DNA of 8,767 bases, taken from the NCBI GenBank assembly GCA_021797955.1, contig JAJZYV010000056.1, positions 1-8,767 on the forward strand, read 5' to 3'. This stretch comes from Thermoplasmata archaeon. GTDB taxonomy: Archaea; Thermoplasmatota; Thermoplasmata; Thermoplasmatales; Thermoplasmataceae. The notes below the pieces were generated by a model. The model worked only from the letters and a program-made list of their open reading frames with translations. It did no database searches and was not told the origin of the DNA. Of the stretch, positions 6,836 through 8,767 are shown one piece after another. The translations under genes were made by a program, and so were the position numbers. Positions within the stretch are counted from its first letter, which is position 1; each line of letters opens with the position of its first letter.

Positions 6836-8731
6836 ATGGCTTATAAAATAAGTTTATTTGATGATTATAGGTTGGTAAGTTTTAATGGATATCAATCCAT
6901 TATGAATTTTAGAAATACCAACAATGAGAAGGAAGGGAAGAAAATTGACGCAATGCCAGAGGGTGTAGAATTAAGTGTGGAGAATGACTGTATTGTCATT
7001 CTGATCAACCTGGCAGTCAAGTCACATATCATAGGACTGGGAGCAAAAGCTTTTCCAGTAGATAGGAAGCGGAAAAAATTTGTAATGCTGAATAGAGACC
7101 CAGATACATACAAAACTGGCGAGGATCCAATATATTCATCTATTCCATTTTTCATCCTAACACTGGAAGATAAGGCATTTGGATACTTTGTGGACTATCC
7201 CGGTAAAATAGTGCTCGATTTTGGGGTAGAGATATATGACAAAATTAAGATAACAGTGGATTCTAAGAAATGTGATTTCTACCTCTTTAATGGAGACACT
7301 CCGGAAAAAATATTGGAGCAATATCTTAAACTGACAGGAAGCCCAGTTTTAATACCGAAATGGGCTACAGGGCATTCCATATCACGTTATAGCTATTATC
7401 CTGACACGGTCGCACTTGAGGTTCTGGTAAATTACAAGAAGCTTGTACCAGTGGATTCTATGTATTTTGATATACATCATATGCAGGATTACAAACTGTT
7501 TACGTGGAATAAGAAACGTTTCAAAAATCCCAATTCATTCATAAAAAGTCTTCACGAAAGAGACACAAAAATTGTAACTATTATCGACCCTTCTATTAAG
7601 ATAGATCAGAATTATGAAGTTTTTAATAGATTGAACGGTACATATATGGAAACAGAAAATAGTGAGATATATTCAGGCTCAATGTGGCCAGGTAAGTCTG
7701 CCTTTCCTGATTTTTTTAACAAGGAGTCTAGAAAGAGATGGGGAGATGAAATTAAAAGATGGCTTGAGTATGGTGTGGATGGCATATGGCTTGATATGAA
7801 TGAGCCCACTGTTCTTCAGGGGGATAAAATAATAGACGGCAAATCCATTCATAAGTGTGATGATGGAATCACAAGGAAACACAAAGAAATAAGAAACGCC
7901 TATCCAAATTTTCAAGCAATGGCCACATTTTACTCTATGAAGGAAAATGATCTAAATCCGTTCATACTAACAAGAGCTGGATATTCTGGAATACAAAAAT
8001 TTGCCGCTATGTGGACCGGGGACAATATTTCTTCCTATGATGATCTATATCTACAGATGTCTATGGTTCCATCTCTTTCAATAAGTGGTATAACTTCCTG
8101 TGGATGCGATCTTGGAGGATTTTTTAGTAATGGCAACCCTCAGCTACTTGCGGACTATTACAGGATGGCCCTATTCTTTCCCTTATACAGAAACCACAAA
8201 GACATAGCTGGAAATGAACAGGAGATTTTTCTCCAGCCACCAAGAATCCGGGATGATATCATTAAAAGTGTACTAATGCGCTACAAATTTACGGATCAAA
8301 TATATCAGTGTTTATTCTTCTCTCATAAATATCTAAAGCCAAGCATATCACCACTGTCATTTTATTATTGGAATGATGAAACTACTATTCATCTGAGGGA
8401 TGAGTATATGCTGGGAGACAATTTAATATATGCACCAAAAATTGAAAATCAAGAATCAAGGGAGGTTTACATTCCGAAAGGTGAATGGATTCGCTTCAGT
8501 AATAACGAAAAGATTATCGGTCCAGTCTATTTGGAAGTCGATGATCATTTTCCCATTTTAGTAAAGAACAATTCAGCAATTATCTACGATGATAAAATAC
8601 TTATTTATGGGAAGGGGAGTTTCCATATGTATTTGGGAGACGAATTCAAAGTTTCTGATTCTGATAAGGATAAAGATATTCTAATAGGGGAAAAGAGAAT
8701 TCAAGTTAAGGCAATTGAAATAAGTAAATAA
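6836..8731 (+). CDS. malA: GH31 alpha-glucosidase, MalA-like
   Basis: A retaining glycoside hydrolase of 631 residues, predicted to release glucose from the non-reducing end of maltose, maltooligosaccharides or similar alpha-glucosides. The N-terminal beta-sandwich includes GLGAKAF (from G67) and a DPIYSSIPFFI segment. The barrel follows, with ISRYSYYP (182-189), DIHHMQDYKLFTW (from D212), the nucleophile signature GIWLDMNEP with D320, RAGYSGIQ (R380), acid/base WTGD with D396, and FPLYRNH with H454. The WLDMNEP form fits alpha-glucosidases rather than the YicI-like alpha-xylosidases. Order and wording of the motifs match Sulfolobus solfataricus MalA as I recall it. The protein is about 60 residues shorter than MalA, with the loss at the C-terminal beta domain. 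No signal peptide is seen, so it acts in the cytoplasm on imported sugar. It is the last gene of the operon. The gene symbol is by resemblance; alpha-xylosidase or other GH31 specificity remains possible. Confidence 0.93.
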   Translation: MAYKISLFDDYRLVSFNGYQSIMNFRNTNNEKEGKKIDAMPEGVELSVENDCIVILINLAVKSHIIGLGAKAFPVDRKRKKFVMLNRDPDTYKTGEDPIYSSIPFFILTLEDKAFGYFVDYPGKIVLDFGVEIYDKIKITVDSKKCDFYLFNGDTPEKILEQYLKLTGSPVLIPKWATGHSISRYSYYPDTVALEVLVNYKKLVPVDSMYFDIHHMQDYKLFTWNKKRFKNPNSFIKSLHERDTKIVTIIDPSIKIDQNYEVFNRLNGTYMETENSEIYSGSMWPGKSAFPDFFNKESRKRWGDEIKRWLEYGVDGIWLDMNEPTVLQGDKIIDGKSIHKCDDGITRKHKEIRNAYPNFQAMATFYSMKENDLNPFILTRAGYSGIQKFAAMWTGDNISSYDDLYLQMSMVPSLSISGITSCGCDLGGFFSNGNPQLLADYYRMALFFPLYRNHKDIAGNEQEIFLQPPRIRDDIIKSVLMRYKFTDQIYQCLFFSHKYLKPSISPLSFYYWNDETTIHLRDEYMLGDNLIYAPKIENQESREVYIPKGEWIRFSNNEKIIGPVYLEVDDHFPILVKNNSAIIYDDKILIYGKGSFHMYLGDEFKVSDSDKDKDILIGEKRIQVKAIEISK

Positions 8732-8767
8732 CGATATAATGTTATAGTTAAATATTTTTAACGCATG
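8732..8767 (+). promoter_or_regulatory. Operon end: possible T-rich terminator and promoter of the next gene
   Basis: After the GH31 stop, GATATAATG (8733-8741) has a TATA-like core about 27-28 bases before an ATG at 8765-8767, the last three bases of the window. This is the same spacing as at the GH3 gene and would suit a leaderless downstream gene. The run ATTTTTAA (8753-8760) could also act as an archaeal T-rich terminator for the operon. The window ends before the next gene can be tested. Confidence 0.35.

Noticed and set aside
6892..7155. Minus-strand open frames of 65-87 codons within the GH31 gene (also 7612-7809 and 7679-7915)
   Set aside because: They overlap a strongly supported catalytic gene, match no family I recognise and show no initiation signals.
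6836..8731. GH31 gene as an alpha-xylosidase
   Set aside because: The nucleophile region reads WLDMNEP, as in alpha-glucosidases, rather than the KTDFGE form known from YicI-type alpha-xylosidases. It is not fully excluded.
1..8767. Mobile elements, CRISPR array, tRNA/rRNA genes or a defence system
   Set aside because: No transposase or integrase motifs, terminal inverted repeats, regular spaced repeats or tRNA-like cloverleaf sequences were seen. All coding space is taken by hydrolases and transporter subunits.

Overview
The window looks like archaeal chromosome, most likely from a Thermoplasmatales-type acidophile (Thermoplasma, Ferroplasma, Picrophilus or Cuniculiplasma relatives). This is inferred from AT-rich DNA, heavy use of AGA/AGG (Arg) and ATA (Ile) codons, archaeal TATA boxes about 27 bases before start codons with almost no 5' leader, GGTGATC-type Shine-Dalgarno (SD) sites at internal operon genes, and proteins that resemble archaeal families. 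The genus cannot be fixed from sequence alone.

Layout: all genes lie on the + strand and are tightly packed. (1) Bases 1-858 are the C-terminal part of a CocE/NonD-type serine hydrolase whose N-terminus lies outside the window. (2) Bases 908-2317 encode a cytoplasmic glycoside hydrolase family 3 enzyme of the NagZ type with its own promoter. (3) A 114-base gap (2318-2431) is the main control region, with a palindrome, a direct repeat and TATA elements. (4) Bases 2432-8731 form a carbohydrate ABC-transporter operon: membrane-anchored solute-binding protein, two MalF/MalG-like permeases, a MalK/UgpC-like ATPase and a GH31 alpha-glucosidase closely resembling Sulfolobus MalA. The last 36 bases hold a possible terminator or promoter and perhaps the first codon of another gene.

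How the genes work together (inference): the binding protein captures an oligosaccharide outside the cell, the permease heterodimer powered by the ATPase imports it, and the intracellular GH31 enzyme, perhaps with the GH3 enzyme, cuts it to monosaccharides. The GH31 type favours an alpha-glucoside such as maltose or maltooligosaccharides, but the ligand cannot be read from sequence. No regulator gene, mobile element, CRISPR array, tRNA or rRNA was seen, and no gene-free stretch exceeds about 126 bases. I found no convincing new system. The points most worth following up are the control region before the binding-protein gene, start-codon corrections, the heavily sequon-bearing cysteine-free binding protein, and a NagZ-type enzyme in a lineage presumed to lack murein.
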